A stretch of 64,000 bases of DNA from Candidatus Nitrosopumilus sp. (GTDB lineage: Archaea; Thermoproteota; Nitrososphaeria; Nitrososphaerales; Nitrosopumilaceae), in NCBI GenBank assembly GCA_029263475.1, contig JAJCXK010000048.1:1-64000 (forward strand), written 5' to 3'. The notes beneath the pieces are model-generated. The model saw nothing but the letters and a program-made list of their open reading frames with translations. It was not told the origin of the DNA and searched no databases. Positions 16,197 through 25,146 of this stretch are shown one piece after another. Every line of letters starts with the position of its first letter. Within the stretch, counting starts at the first letter, position 1. The position numbers and the translations under genes were made by a program.

Positions 16197-16517
16197 ATGA
16201 CAAATCTTGAAAAAAGAGTTGCAGACCTTGAAAAAAGCCAGCATCGAAGAGATGCTGAGGCAATTTCAGTAGGGGTAACCCCCCATCATCATATCGGTGA
16301 TAAGACAAAAGAGGTTCTTGCACAGGAATGGAAATCGTTACTGAATGAACTTTCCTTGGATACGATGACTGATGATGAATCCAAAGCATGGTATCAAAGA
16401 AATGATGAATTAATGCGACAAGTTCTTGAGCACGAAGATACTGAATGGATTATCTCACAGGTCAGAGAATTCCGAGACATACTAGAAAAGATTGATGAAG
16501 TGAGGCGACTGCTTTGA
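16197..16517 (+). CDS. helical protein with N-terminal coiled coil
   Basis: A 106-aa product beginning MTNLEKRVADLEKS (heptad pattern), with a His cluster (PHHHIGD) and a charged helical remainder. Controlled by promoter copy 2. Overlaps the next gene via TTGA. Function unknown. Confidence 0.5.
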   Translation: MTNLEKRVADLEKSQHRRDAEAISVGVTPHHHIGDKTKEVLAQEWKSLLNELSLDTMTDDESKAWYQRNDELMRQVLEHEDTEWIISQVREFRDILEKIDEVRRLL

Positions 16518-16726
16518 AACTCTCAAAGGTTTTCCCAGTGATTACATTTCTGGTAGTTGTAGGTTCTTTGGGACTGTCAACCTTTGACCTTTACGAGGTT
16601 ACTGATGTTGAGATGAATTTCATCATGATTCTTGTTGGCTCGTTTGGAATGGGTGGACTCTACAAGGATGCGATAAGAAAAGGATTTGCACAGTACAAAG
16701 AAATCAAATCCAAACCAGGGGATTAA
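16514..16726 (+). CDS. two-TM small protein (holin-like layout)
   Basis: A 70-aa product from a TTG start with two TM segments (about 5-24 and 33-52) and a basic C-terminal tail. Two-TM small proteins at the end of a virion operon are often holins or virion membrane proteins. Neither can be proven here. Confidence 0.45.
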   Translation: MKLSKVFPVITFLVVVGSLGLSTFDLYEVTDVEMNFIMILVGSFGMGGLYKDAIRKGFAQYKEIKSKPGD

Positions 16727-16766
16727 CTCCCATTTTTTTCTATTTTCAAAATCATACATATACACA

Positions 16767-16781
16767 AACGCCTGCGGCGTT
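16767..16781. terminator. hairpin after the rightward late operon
   Basis: AACGCC at 16767-16772, TGC loop, GGCGTT at 16776-16781: a perfect 6-bp stem about 40 bp after the last late stop, in an AT- and T-rich gap (16727-16901). Archaeal termination relies mostly on T-runs, so the hairpin's role is uncertain. Confidence 0.4.
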
Positions 16782-16901
16782 ATCATAATTCTCTCAAAAA
16801 GGTCTGATTATTTTTTGGCTTTTCTGTGACTTAAACTTAGAAAAAAGAAAATATTCGGGATTAGAATGTCACGATTCCACAGGTTTTAAAAAATACAGAT
16901 A

Positions 16902-17528
16902 ATGAACCAGTTCAGAGTGTCACCAGGAAAAAGATTTGTGAGGATTAGCGATGATCGAAAGAGTAAAGAAAAGACTTCATGTGTGAATAGAAAACTTTTC
17001 GAAGAAAAGATTTCAGGGTATGCGAAAAGAGTAGAAGCCAATTCGGAGAATTATCAGGCATTGTCTAATTGGGGTCATACATGCATTGCCATTGAAGACT
17101 ACGAAGAGGCAGTAAAGAGATTCGACAGGGCATTGGAGATTGAACCTGAGGATACCGATGCATGGAAGGGCAAGGGCATCGCCTTACGTTTACTCGGAGA
17201 ATCCGAAAGGGCTATCGAAAGTCTTGACAGGGCATTGGAGATTGATCCGGATGATGATATCTCGTGGACGCATAGAGGTTCAATATTGCTGGAACTCGGA
17301 GAGCATGAAAGATCTGCTGAAAGTCATGACAGGGCAAGAGAAGCCTATCAGGACGATAATGCCTTTATGTGGCATGACTACGGTGTCACATCATTCAGGA
17401 GGGGAAGGTATGAAGAGGCCATAATGGGTTTCAAAACGGCATTGGAGAGGAATCCTAACTTTCGATTGGCAAAAGACAAATTAAAGTTTGCCGAGGATGA
17501 ACTAAAGATCCTAGAAAAAAATGCATAA
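16902..17528 (+). CDS. TPR-repeat protein at the element junction
   Basis: A 208-aa product with four tetratricopeptide-like repeats between residues 45 and 195 (for example AVKRFDRALEIEPEDTDAWK). TPR proteins are protein-interaction scaffolds and are abundant in thaumarchaeal genomes. It has its own upstream gap and ends 5 bases from the convergent gene at 17534. It could be a left-element cargo gene or a host gene trapped between two insertions. Confidence 0.65.
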   Translation: MNQFRVSPGKRFVRISDDRKSKEKTSCVNRKLFEEKISGYAKRVEANSENYQALSNWGHTCIAIEDYEEAVKRFDRALEIEPEDTDAWKGKGIALRLLGESERAIESLDRALEIDPDDDISWTHRGSILLELGEHERSAESHDRAREAYQDDNAFMWHDYGVTSFRRGRYEEAIMGFKTALERNPNFRLAKDKLKFAEDELKILEKNA

Positions 17529-17533
17529 TTTGA

Positions 17534-17719
17534 TCAAATCTTAATTTGCAATAACCATCCACCCAACTCCTCAAACCCATACTCATGAACGCACTTCATG
17601 TTATCCCCATACATTCGATTCCAGTTCCTCCAGAAATAATCCAGACATTCCATAGAGTCCGTTTCGTGTGTCTGATCCAGTTCGCATTTTGAGCAGGTGA
17701 GTCTGTACTTCATGTTCAC
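17534..17719 (-). CDS. zinc micro-protein, last gene of the leftward operon
   Basis: A 61-codon gene with a GTG start overlapping the previous TGA (GTGA); an ATG lies two codons in. One C-x2-C (LTCSKCELDQTH) with following His and Cys could bind zinc. Its stop faces the TPR gene across TTTGATCAAA (17529-17538). Confidence 0.5.
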   Translation of the reverse strand: MNMKYRLTCSKCELDQTHETDSMECLDYFWRNWNRMYGDNMKCVHEYGFEELGGWLLQIKI

Positions 17720-17934
17720 ATTCTCTTTATTTTATTAACGATCATCAGGTTTTGTCGTGTAGCAGTACCCTTGGGCTTTGTTCTCAGCAGTCCACTGCAG
17801 CACGGACAGCGCGAGCCTTCCCAATGAGTAAATATGTCACATACAGAGCATCTCTTCTGCCCAATACAGTATCTTAAATTTGCCTTTCCTGTCTTTGTCG
17901 CCTTGTATTGATGGCAGATTCCACGACAAGGCAT
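17716..17934 (-). CDS. CPCC-type zinc micro-protein
   Basis: A 72-aa product with C-x3-C (CRGICHQY), C-x2-C (CSVC) and CPCC followed by SGLLRTKP. Same layout as the protein at 5540-5752 in the other element. Sits at the end of the tail-gene cluster; likely an accessory or regulatory protein. Confidence 0.55.
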   Translation of the reverse strand: MPCRGICHQYKATKTGKANLRYCIGQKRCSVCDIFTHWEGSRCPCCSGLLRTKPKGTATRQNLMIVNKIKRM

Positions 17935-17995
17935 GATGGACGAACAAAAAATGAGTTTATGAATCTGTGGATGGAAAGTGTGAAAGATAGATCAA

Positions 17996-18784
17996 CTATC
18001 CAATCTCATGTAGTATCAATATGGACCCTAGCAATACGCTTGTAGCAGTAGCATCAGAGACGGCCCGCGCCCATTTCAATGCAAATGCACCATCAGATGA
18101 TACGCTGTGCAATACTCCCTCAAATTCTGCCATGTGAGTCTGTCCTGCGTTGGTGTTCAGTGTCGTAACTGACGTTTCTGTTCCGGTAAAATCGTTTATC
18201 CCTTCCCTTCCATGCCAGTCCATTACGGTTCCTGCAGGACGTGTAAACTCAAAGGATAGATCTCCTGCGTTTGATCCACCGTATATGATGATCAGCTTAA
18301 AGTGATAGAACTTTCCTGCAACTGCGATTACCGAAAGATTGGGATCATCTGCTCTTGTGGTGGTAGTTGCCCTGGCAGTCGATGATGCCTTGTGAGCCTT
18401 TAGGAAAGTCTCCCCGGTAACGACAGACCACGTTATCGATGATGGAGCTGAACCGTGTGAATTCCAATACCATTTTTTCAATGTAGAATCAAAGATAGGC
18501 ACGTTTGCAGCCCAGCCAGTAAGTGCCGTTCTTTCAGCAGATGTCAGGATTACGGGCTGAGCCTGAAATGCCCATGTTGGAGCTGCAACGGTTCCGGTGT
18601 TAATGTAAAAGCCAGGTGCGTTGTTTCCATCCTTTTGCGTTAGAAGAAACTTTCCATTAGTAGGAATCTCGTTTGTAGGATTTGTAGGTAGGACAGTTCC
18701 GTGAAACAGTACCGTGGTGTTTAGTCTCTCAGAGGAAATTGCCTTTGTACTAGCAAATACGTCTGTTCCGTCTTGTACCGTCAT
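17996..18784 (-). CDS. tail fibre / receptor-contact protein
   Basis: A 262-aa product. The N-terminal 120 residues have fibre-like features (Thr/Asn/Pro rich, WKAFQ-type 'APTWAFQAQP' motif). The C-terminal 130 residues form a beta-rich domain ending GAFALKWARAVSDATATSVL then LGSILILHEIG, a pattern often seen at phage fibre ends and shared with the protein at 13408. Last large gene of the tail module. Confidence 0.6.
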   Translation of the reverse strand: MTVQDGTDVFASTKAISSERLNTTVLFHGTVLPTNPTNEIPTNGKFLLTQKDGNNAPGFYINTGTVAAPTWAFQAQPVILTSAERTALTGWAANVPIFDSTLKKWYWNSHGSAPSSITWSVVTGETFLKAHKASSTARATTTTRADDPNLSVIAVAGKFYHFKLIIIYGGSNAGDLSFEFTRPAGTVMDWHGREGINDFTGTETSVTTLNTNAGQTHMAEFEGVLHSVSSDGAFALKWARAVSDATATSVLLGSILILHEIG

Positions 18785-18786
18785 GA

Positions 18787-19236
18787 TTAGGACATTCCTC
18801 CAAATCTAAGACGTTCACGATATTTCCTTTGACGAATTTTAGCGTTATTCCTGTCGCATGTTTTACATCTGCGCTTTGTGGAGTATTTTTCATGGCCTAA
18901 GTTATTTCCAATTAATTCATGTCCTCGTTTACAATGAGTCTTTCTCGAATTGTTAGCACATACACCGTAGCCTCGCAATACGTTCTCTCTTTGAGTTACA
19001 GCTTCAAGATGCTCAGGATTGACACAAGAATGATTTCTGCAAAGATGATCTATTTGCAATCCTTCTGGAATTTTTCCCTTGGTTAATTCAAAAGCATATC
19101 TATGGGCATCGACTAATTTTCGATTGACTTTGAATCCGCCATAGCCTCCTCTAACACCTGCTGTCCAAATCCAACAACAACCGCCCTTGTCTACTTTGTC
19201 CCAAAAATTATTGTTAATCAGTAATTGTTCCATCAT
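18787..19236 (-). CDS. free-standing HNH endonuclease
   Basis: A 149-aa product with an intact HNH motif: DAHRYAFEL, LQIDHLCRNHSCVNPEHL (His-Asn-His region with zinc-type Cys), then a C-terminal basic zinc-finger-like segment (HCKRGHEL ... CKTCDRN). This subfamily is typical of phage homing endonucleases. It is inserted between two tail genes, so it is probably a selfish gene within the provirus. Confidence 0.75.
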   Translation of the reverse strand: MMEQLLINNNFWDKVDKGGCCWIWTAGVRGGYGGFKVNRKLVDAHRYAFELTKGKIPEGLQIDHLCRNHSCVNPEHLEAVTQRENVLRGYGVCANNSRKTHCKRGHELIGNNLGHEKYSTKRRCKTCDRNNAKIRQRKYRERLRFGGMS

Positions 19237-19239
19237 ATA

Positions 19240-19911
19240 TCACTGTGTGCCGTTTTTGTGAGTCACTGCAATCTGTACGGTCATGGTCTGGCCTGTTCCC
19301 AATGGCTTGTCTCCAAAGGTCACATGTGCGGTAAGAATATCAGTTGGTGGCGTGGTGCCGGTCCCGATTCCGGCCTCCCTTAGTATCACATCAGATGCAA
19401 AGTCGGGCCTGAAAAACGCCATGGCGTACCTTTCCTGCTGATCTTCTGTTGCCCGGTCTCCATCAGGATTGAATGGTTTTGCTACAAGCTGGTTTCCAAG
19501 AGTTGTGTCCCCCACATTCTCAGCGGTGTTATCATCACAGGCATAGCAATGCGTGTTGGTCTTTGTGGATTCAGCCGTTGCAAGCTGTCCCATGTTTTTC
19601 ATTCCAAGGTTTGTAAGAATATTCAAAGTGTAAGGATCATAGATTATCGGTTTTCGCATTACGGAGGAATTGATTTCAGAAAGTACGGGCTTTACGACGG
19701 TGTTTCTCTCGGTGTTTTTTATTTCGCTCCACAGACAGTCAAGATCCATTGCGACGTGGCGAGGCTTGGCCACTATACTGGATATGTCATCATCGTTCCA
19801 GACAGACACGTTCCATGATGAGAATTTTAACGATGCATGCAATGGAGGTACGCCATGCTTTTGTATGAACAGTCTTTCAAATTCTAGTTCATCAGATGGA
19901 GACAGTTTCAT
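19240..19911 (-). CDS. tail/baseplate accessory protein
   Basis: A 223-aa product. Charged N-terminal third, then a region with HCYACDD (single Cys pair) and a beta-rich C-terminus. Between the lectin-domain protein and fibre genes, so probably a baseplate or fibre-attachment component. No family recognised. Confidence 0.5.
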   Translation of the reverse strand: MKLSPSDELEFERLFIQKHGVPPLHASLKFSSWNVSVWNDDDISSIVAKPRHVAMDLDCLWSEIKNTERNTVVKPVLSEINSSVMRKPIIYDPYTLNILTNLGMKNMGQLATAESTKTNTHCYACDDNTAENVGDTTLGNQLVAKPFNPDGDRATEDQQERYAMAFFRPDFASDVILREAGIGTGTTPPTDILTAHVTFGDKPLGTGQTMTVQIAVTHKNGTQ

Positions 19912-19969
19912 TCGGATTGATTTGTCAGAAACATTATGAGAGAAGCATTATGAGTCAATGGAGGTTCCA

Positions 19970-20938
19970 TCATGTGCCAGCAGAGCACATGCTAGGCGAT
20001 GCGTTTGGTGACGGGTTATCATTTATCATTCCCGGAATCGTGATTACCTCGACATCCTTTGTGGTTCTCAGGTCCAGCAGTCCGTTTGAATGAAAGTCTG
20101 TCCTTTGTGTCGCATCAAATATCTCAGTCTTCTTCCAGACAAGCCATGCAATATCGCCTGCAAGCTTGTTGAATATCGTACTCCCGTTGTCCCTTGCACA
20201 CACGTAGGTGGCCCTTGTGTTGTTGATGTTTCCGACATCAGCATGCGGGACATCTGCTACGGATATGTTATCAAAGAAAATCTCCATGTTCGTCGGTTCG
20301 AAATTGATCATTACTGAATGCCAATCTCCGTCATCCAGATCAACTCCAAACAGCGACTCAAAGCCAGCTATGTTTACAAAGCCAGACGTGCCGGACTTTG
20401 TCACCGTGATTGTTTGACTCGCACTGATTCTGATATCAAGGCCGATGTTTGCCAATGCAGATACGCTCTTCTTGCAAAGTATTCCATACGACTGAATCCC
20501 AGGGTTTCTTATCCAGAATGCGACTCCAAAGGAACCATCACCCATGTCCGTTTTTCCGTTGGGATCATGATCAATCTTGATGTAAGTGTCACCTGCGCAT
20601 GTGATTCCTCCGGCATGCTTCTTTCCCGAATCTGGAAAACCAAAGCCCGGACCCACCGTAGTATGAATCAGATCATACGGATACGGACTCTCAGCAACCC
20701 TTCGCATGTATGGAATCTCATCGATGTGATCGTCTGTATCTTCCTTGTCCACGTCTGCGGAACCTGCAGTAACTGAAACGTCATGAATGTCCTCAAGTGG
20801 TGAGACAGTCAGATAGTCAGGTGTCAGATCATCCTCGATTGGCTGGTTTTGCTGTATGCTTGCTGACTGCAGCCTTGCAATCATTTCAAGTGTAAGGTCA
20901 GACCGTGAGAGGTCATCGTTTGAATCAAAGGATGACAT
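19970..20938 (-). CDS. tail protein with a concanavalin A/LamG-like lectin domain
   Basis: A 322-aa product. Residues about 105-290 have the LamG/ConA-like progression (SFGVAFWIRNPG, DDGDWHSVMINF, MEIFFDNISV, NKLAGDIAWLVWKK), a beta sandwich that binds glycans in many proteins. Lies between baseplate and fibre genes, so it is a good candidate for binding the S-layer or glycan surface of the host. Confidence 0.6.
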   Translation of the reverse strand: MSSFDSNDDLSRSDLTLEMIARLQSASIQQNQPIEDDLTPDYLTVSPLEDIHDVSVTAGSADVDKEDTDDHIDEIPYMRRVAESPYPYDLIHTTVGPGFGFPDSGKKHAGGITCAGDTYIKIDHDPNGKTDMGDGSFGVAFWIRNPGIQSYGILCKKSVSALANIGLDIRISASQTITVTKSGTSGFVNIAGFESLFGVDLDDGDWHSVMINFEPTNMEIFFDNISVADVPHADVGNINNTRATYVCARDNGSTIFNKLAGDIAWLVWKKTEIFDATQRTDFHSNGLLDLRTTKDVEVITIPGMINDNPSPNASPSMCSAGT

Positions 20939-20942
20939 GTCT

Positions 20943-22640
20943 TCAATATCCCCACTCTTCTACTGTCAACTCTATCTCGTTTGCACCCAGATTTGATTGC
21001 GGATCATATGCGGAACCTCCAAGGTCATATGCAATCAGGTTTGGCGAGAATTCTATCCCCGTTCTTTTGTCGATGAATCTAAACGTCTGTGCAAGTCCGA
21101 ATGGAGTAGTAGGAGCTGAAACCTTAAACGAAGGATACTGTCTTCTCTGCTTTCCCCTAGATATGGCAATGCCTGCAAGTCTTACCAGTGCAAGATCAGT
21201 GCTTGCAAAGTTTCCCATGGGGACGTTCATCTGCCTTGACATTCCAGGGAATTTCTTTGATGCTACGGTATTCTCGCATAGAACGTGTGTCGTCTTTGCT
21301 GCAAATTCCTTGAATCTCACATCATCTGATTGAGCAGTCCAGGTTATGCCATCAGCTGACGTATGATACGTTCCGGCCAATGGCTTGTAACCCAGAGTCG
21401 GATAGTTGACCGCGTCTGCGAACTTGTCTAACACGCAATGAATCTTTGTTCCCGGAATAATTGAAAACTTGTTGAAGAGTATCTCAAAGTATTTTCCTAC
21501 TGCTAGCTCGTCTTGCAGCTGTGCCCCCTTGATGATTCTGGTGAGTCTTACATCGTTATGATTTGGCTTTCCTGCTCCATCGTCGCCCATCAGCTTGATT
21601 GTAAGACTACTGTCAGTTATCGTACCACCGACCTTTGCCAGAAACGGCGCGATCTTCAGCACGTTGTCCTTGCTTGGGATTATCTCAAATGAGTGGTATG
21701 ATGCCGAAAGGTCCAGGGATGCGCCGCCTACGGTCTGCTCCTTGTCCTTGATTGCCTTTTGCGTGTTGAGTCCGTGAAATAGTGAGATTCCAAAGTCAGA
21801 AAAATTATTGTTCCATCCGCGTGGTGTCGGGTGCAGATATGCCACCTTGTCCTGGTCCCAGTTGTCCTTTAGTATAGAATCGTAATCCATGTTGGTTACA
21901 AGAAACCCCGAATCAACGCCGTCTCTCCTTCTCAGGTATGCGTCACCAAGGTCAATTCCGTAATACGCACCGCCCATCGATGCAAGCTCGTTACATGCCG
22001 CACCTATGCTCTCAAAGTTCTTCTGAAAGTCGGGAACCTTGACGTTGATGTCCCGTACTCCGTTTACGGTGAATCCCAACGGGGCCACGACGGCAGGATG
22101 ATGGTCGGTGTTTTGTATCAGTCTCTTGTATATCTCAGATATCTTTGCCGTATCGTCTGTCATGTCCAGCGTGTCATCGGAATTCTTCTTTTGAAAATAG
22201 CGCATTACCGTCTTGTAGTATGCAGTCTTTACTCCCTCGCCTACTGCGAATAATCGGTGCTTTGTCTCAACGGGATTTGGAAAGTCAGGATTATTCCCAA
22301 GGATGAATCCCCGAAACCACTCGCTGACGTTGGTGTGATCCTTTCCAAGATACATCCGAAACTTCCACATGGGTAAAATCTTGGAATCCCTTCTCGCATC
22401 AGTGAGATCAAGCAGGTCCTTGTCTGGATCATCGATTACGATTACGGCGTTTCCATGGTCGGTGTTTACTGCCCTGTGAAGGTTCCACAACTCTAGATCA
22501 AAGTCCTGCGTTCCGTTTCCTCCCGCGTTTATCGCGTCTGATTCGTACGTGTACTGTATCACATCATTCTCGTCTAGAATCTCTATCTTTGGGGCCAGTG
22601 GAGTAGGATCATATCCTGTGGGTATAGTTGCAAGTGCCAT
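20943..22640 (-). CDS. large tail tip/baseplate hub-like protein
   Basis: A 565-aa beta-rich protein immediately downstream of the tape measure (1-base gap). The N-terminal portion (WFRGFILGNNPDFPNPVETK) resembles distal-tail/hub proteins that start with a small beta domain describing frame-like vectors. In siphoviruses this slot holds Dit/Tal-type proteins. Assignment is by order and length. Confidence 0.55.
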   Translation of the reverse strand: MALATIPTGYDPTPLAPKIEILDENDVIQYTYESDAINAGGNGTQDFDLELWNLHRAVNTDHGNAVIVIDDPDKDLLDLTDARRDSKILPMWKFRMYLGKDHTNVSEWFRGFILGNNPDFPNPVETKHRLFAVGEGVKTAYYKTVMRYFQKKNSDDTLDMTDDTAKISEIYKRLIQNTDHHPAVVAPLGFTVNGVRDINVKVPDFQKNFESIGAACNELASMGGAYYGIDLGDAYLRRRDGVDSGFLVTNMDYDSILKDNWDQDKVAYLHPTPRGWNNNFSDFGISLFHGLNTQKAIKDKEQTVGGASLDLSASYHSFEIIPSKDNVLKIAPFLAKVGGTITDSSLTIKLMGDDGAGKPNHNDVRLTRIIKGAQLQDELAVGKYFEILFNKFSIIPGTKIHCVLDKFADAVNYPTLGYKPLAGTYHTSADGITWTAQSDDVRFKEFAAKTTHVLCENTVASKKFPGMSRQMNVPMGNFASTDLALVRLAGIAISRGKQRRQYPSFKVSAPTTPFGLAQTFRFIDKRTGIEFSPNLIAYDLGGSAYDPQSNLGANEIELTVEEWGY

Positions 22641-22641
22641 A

Positions 22642-24651
22642 TCAGACGGTTGTAGAAATTAACAGCTCCTTTTCGGTTCTCGTGTTATATCGTGCAATGT
22701 CTGCAAGAGTCTTTTGCTGTCCAAGACTCAGAAGGTTTCTTACCGCATCCTCTGAGAGTCCGGTGGAACTGATGTTTTGTTGTATGAACTGATTCTGCTG
22801 TTTTAGTAGTTGATGAGCATTTGTAAAGTTTGCAACGGTTGGATCTACGCCAATTAATTGTGAGAATGAGGCTGCCAGTGAATCGGCTTCTGCCACGGTA
22901 TTGGTAAATAGTCCCTTGAGATTCGCACCGAATACCTTTCCATCTCCTGCATGATTGAGATTGTTTGGTCTGATCTTGCTGTTGATGAATCCCACTGCAG
23001 CATCAGAAAACGAGCCGAACCTTTGGGGTGCCTGAAACGTGAGAAAACCGTTGATTTGACCTCCCAGACGATCCTGTCTTAAAGGGGAATGTCCGCCTGC
23101 CCTGTTCGTTGCAGAACCTGACTTTGTGCCCAATCTGCTAGGATCTTGTGTGAACTTGTGGGTTCCAGTTCCTTTGATTCCCACACTTAATCCACCTGAA
23201 AAACTTGGAGATGAAGATATTCTATTTCCATCTTTATCAAAAATTCCATTTTGACCAGATGTTATTTCACCAGTAACAGGATCGATTATAGGAGTGATCC
23301 CACCAAGGATTTCGTTACCTAAAAAACGCTTTCGTGATGCCTCCTCCATCGTTTTTATCCAATTAAGATTAGCCTGCTCAGATTCAGAAACTTCTTTTTT
23401 GAATTCCCTGACACTTGCTGTTGCCTTACCATACCAGTCCGGAACACCCACCATGGTTTTTCCCAATGATGTCGTTGAATCATTTAATTCCCCTGTTCTG
23501 TCATTTGCATGTCCCAAAGCATTGCCATACATTCCAATAGAATCAGTTGACTCGTCAGTTGTTGTTTTGATTCCTTCCAATGCCAATGCAAATTCTTCTG
23601 CTGAAATTTCACCTGCTTCGAATTGAGAAGTTAGTTCTTCTATTGATGTGCTGTATTCCTGAACGTCAGCATGTGCTTCTTGTGGAAACAAGTTTTCTAC
23701 TAGCAAGCCCAAAGTTTTGAGAATAGGGAAAAAGTTTTCGATGGTTTTCCATAACTCCTCAAAATGCTGTTGGACATTTCCTATGTTGGAATTCCATAAT
23801 TCCATGGCCACAGACACACCAATAATTGCAATCCCGATTGGGCCCAAACTTGTAAAGAATGCTCGGACACCAGACTTTAGCAATGCAAGAGAACCGTTTC
23901 CCCTAACCAATGCAGCTGAGAATCCGTTTATATCAAAAATTAAGGTCTTGAAGGTTTTACTCAGTAAAATGGTTTGTGCTCGGGTTGCAAGCATGGCTTT
24001 TTGATCTGCAAGCCAAAGTTTTTGATTTTTGTTCAATAGTGAATTTACAGTAAGAATTGAAAATGCGACAGTCTGACTCAAGGATATTGCGAAACCAACG
24101 TACTCTCCAGAAATTGCAGAAATTTCAGTCGAAAGCTCCCTAGTCTCAATGGCTGCATCTTTTTCTGCCAGCGTTATGTCTTCAATGGCCCTTGCGTATT
24201 CTAAAGATGAAAATTCACCAGAATTTAAAGAAATGATAAAATCTTCTATTTGACGTTGATTATCGATTTGGGTTTTTTGCAGACTGAGGGTATTCCTTTC
24301 TATTGTGACACTTTTCTCAGCGAAGGCCAGCATCTGCTCGTTCACGCTAGAAAATCCATCAGCCAATCCAAACAATTCAAAGGATAGACTACTGACTCCA
24401 CCTTTTGCCTTGTCAGTTGACTGTTCAAATTTTTCCATTCCTTGAGAACCCTTTTCACCAGCTTGTCTGACCTTATCACCCGTCCTTTCAGCCTCTTGCC
24501 CTACGCCACTAAGAGAATCTTCTACACCACCCATTGATTTTGAGGCTGATTTGTCTATCTCATCGAATCCTTTCTGAATTTTATCAGACCCCTTGTCAAA
24601 TTTATCGGCATCAATACTAACTTCTAGATCAGCTTTTAGATCACTGGACAC
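22642..24651 (-). CDS. tail tape measure protein
   Basis: A 669-aa product: helical N-terminus with repeated SADK/GxxxG-like coiled-coil segments (DKFDKGSDKIQKGFDEIDKS), hydrophobic stretches near residues 240-300 (LGPIGIAIIGVSVAMELW) and a Gly/Ser-rich C-terminal third. Longest protein in the window, located between chaperone and tip genes, as tape measures are. It sets tail length; the size predicts a tail of roughly 100 nm. Confidence 0.7.
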   Translation of the reverse strand: MSSDLKADLEVSIDADKFDKGSDKIQKGFDEIDKSASKSMGGVEDSLSGVGQEAERTGDKVRQAGEKGSQGMEKFEQSTDKAKGGVSSLSFELFGLADGFSSVNEQMLAFAEKSVTIERNTLSLQKTQIDNQRQIEDFIISLNSGEFSSLEYARAIEDITLAEKDAAIETRELSTEISAISGEYVGFAISLSQTVAFSILTVNSLLNKNQKLWLADQKAMLATRAQTILLSKTFKTLIFDINGFSAALVRGNGSLALLKSGVRAFFTSLGPIGIAIIGVSVAMELWNSNIGNVQQHFEELWKTIENFFPILKTLGLLVENLFPQEAHADVQEYSTSIEELTSQFEAGEISAEEFALALEGIKTTTDESTDSIGMYGNALGHANDRTGELNDSTTSLGKTMVGVPDWYGKATASVREFKKEVSESEQANLNWIKTMEEASRKRFLGNEILGGITPIIDPVTGEITSGQNGIFDKDGNRISSSPSFSGGLSVGIKGTGTHKFTQDPSRLGTKSGSATNRAGGHSPLRQDRLGGQINGFLTFQAPQRFGSFSDAAVGFINSKIRPNNLNHAGDGKVFGANLKGLFTNTVAEADSLAASFSQLIGVDPTVANFTNAHQLLKQQNQFIQQNISSTGLSEDAVRNLLSLGQQKTLADIARYNTRTEKELLISTTV

Positions 24652-24673
24652 AAATCAAGTTCCGAGAAAAGAG

Positions 24674-24688
24674 AAAAGAGAAGGATTA
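24674..24688 (-). terminator. TAATCCTTCTCTTTT element, copy 1
   Basis: Reads TAATCCTTCTCTTTT on the minus strand, identical to copies at 29889, 30872, 31917 and 37179. Here it lies just upstream of the tape-measure start, so it may end the transcript of a gene now replaced by the rightward insert at 24.7-25.8 kb. Confidence 0.45.
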
Positions 24689-24724
24689 CAGAAAGTTAAT
24701 CTATCGGATCTTGAGAATACAAAC

Positions 24725-24913
24725 ATGGGTAAAAAAATTGCCTACATTTTAGGAAATAGTAGAAAAGGTGTAGATGAGGAATGGAAAAAAGATAATTGTT
24801 TTGTTGACGGTGAATTACAAAAAAGAGTAGAAAAGTTCGGAGAATCTCACAATATCTTAGATATTAAATTTGGTGGAGATGACAGCATAGTATTAGTCAT
24901 TTATGAAGACTAA
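24725..24913 (+). CDS. small rightward cargo protein
   Basis: A 62-aa product; the ATG at 24725 is chosen because upstream codons overlap the tape-measure start. Acidic C-terminus ending VLVIYED. Its TAA overlaps the stop of a minus-strand gene fragment (CTAA). The last codons recur at about 25768, showing that it belongs to a duplicated convergent pair. Confidence 0.5.
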   Translation: MGKKIAYILGNSRKGVDEEWKKDNCFVDGELQKRVEKFGESHNILDIKFGGDDSIVLVIYED

Positions 24914-25065
24914 ACAACAGACACCAAATTCTTTCTAAGACTTGGAATTTCCTTCATCAACACAGTATAATTCTTAACAAAATTTTCAGTCTCCCTTTCT
25001 ACGTAATCCTCAATCTTATCAAACTGTCCAGAATAGTACCAGCTTGCAATGTTTTTGGACTCACC
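24910..25065 (-). pseudogene. 3' fragment of a duplicated gene
   Basis: Minus-strand reading gives about 50 codons (ESKNIASWYYSGQFDKIEDY ... KEIPSLRKNLVSVV) with no start codon; a TGA lies just upstream in frame. Closely matches the C-terminus of the gene at 25783-26102. A truncated duplicate. Confidence 0.65.
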
Positions 25066-25146
25066 ATGCTTTCAGATACACTCAGAACATCCCTTGAATT
25101 TGCCACGATCATATTTTTATATCAATTTACGTTACCCTAACCAACA

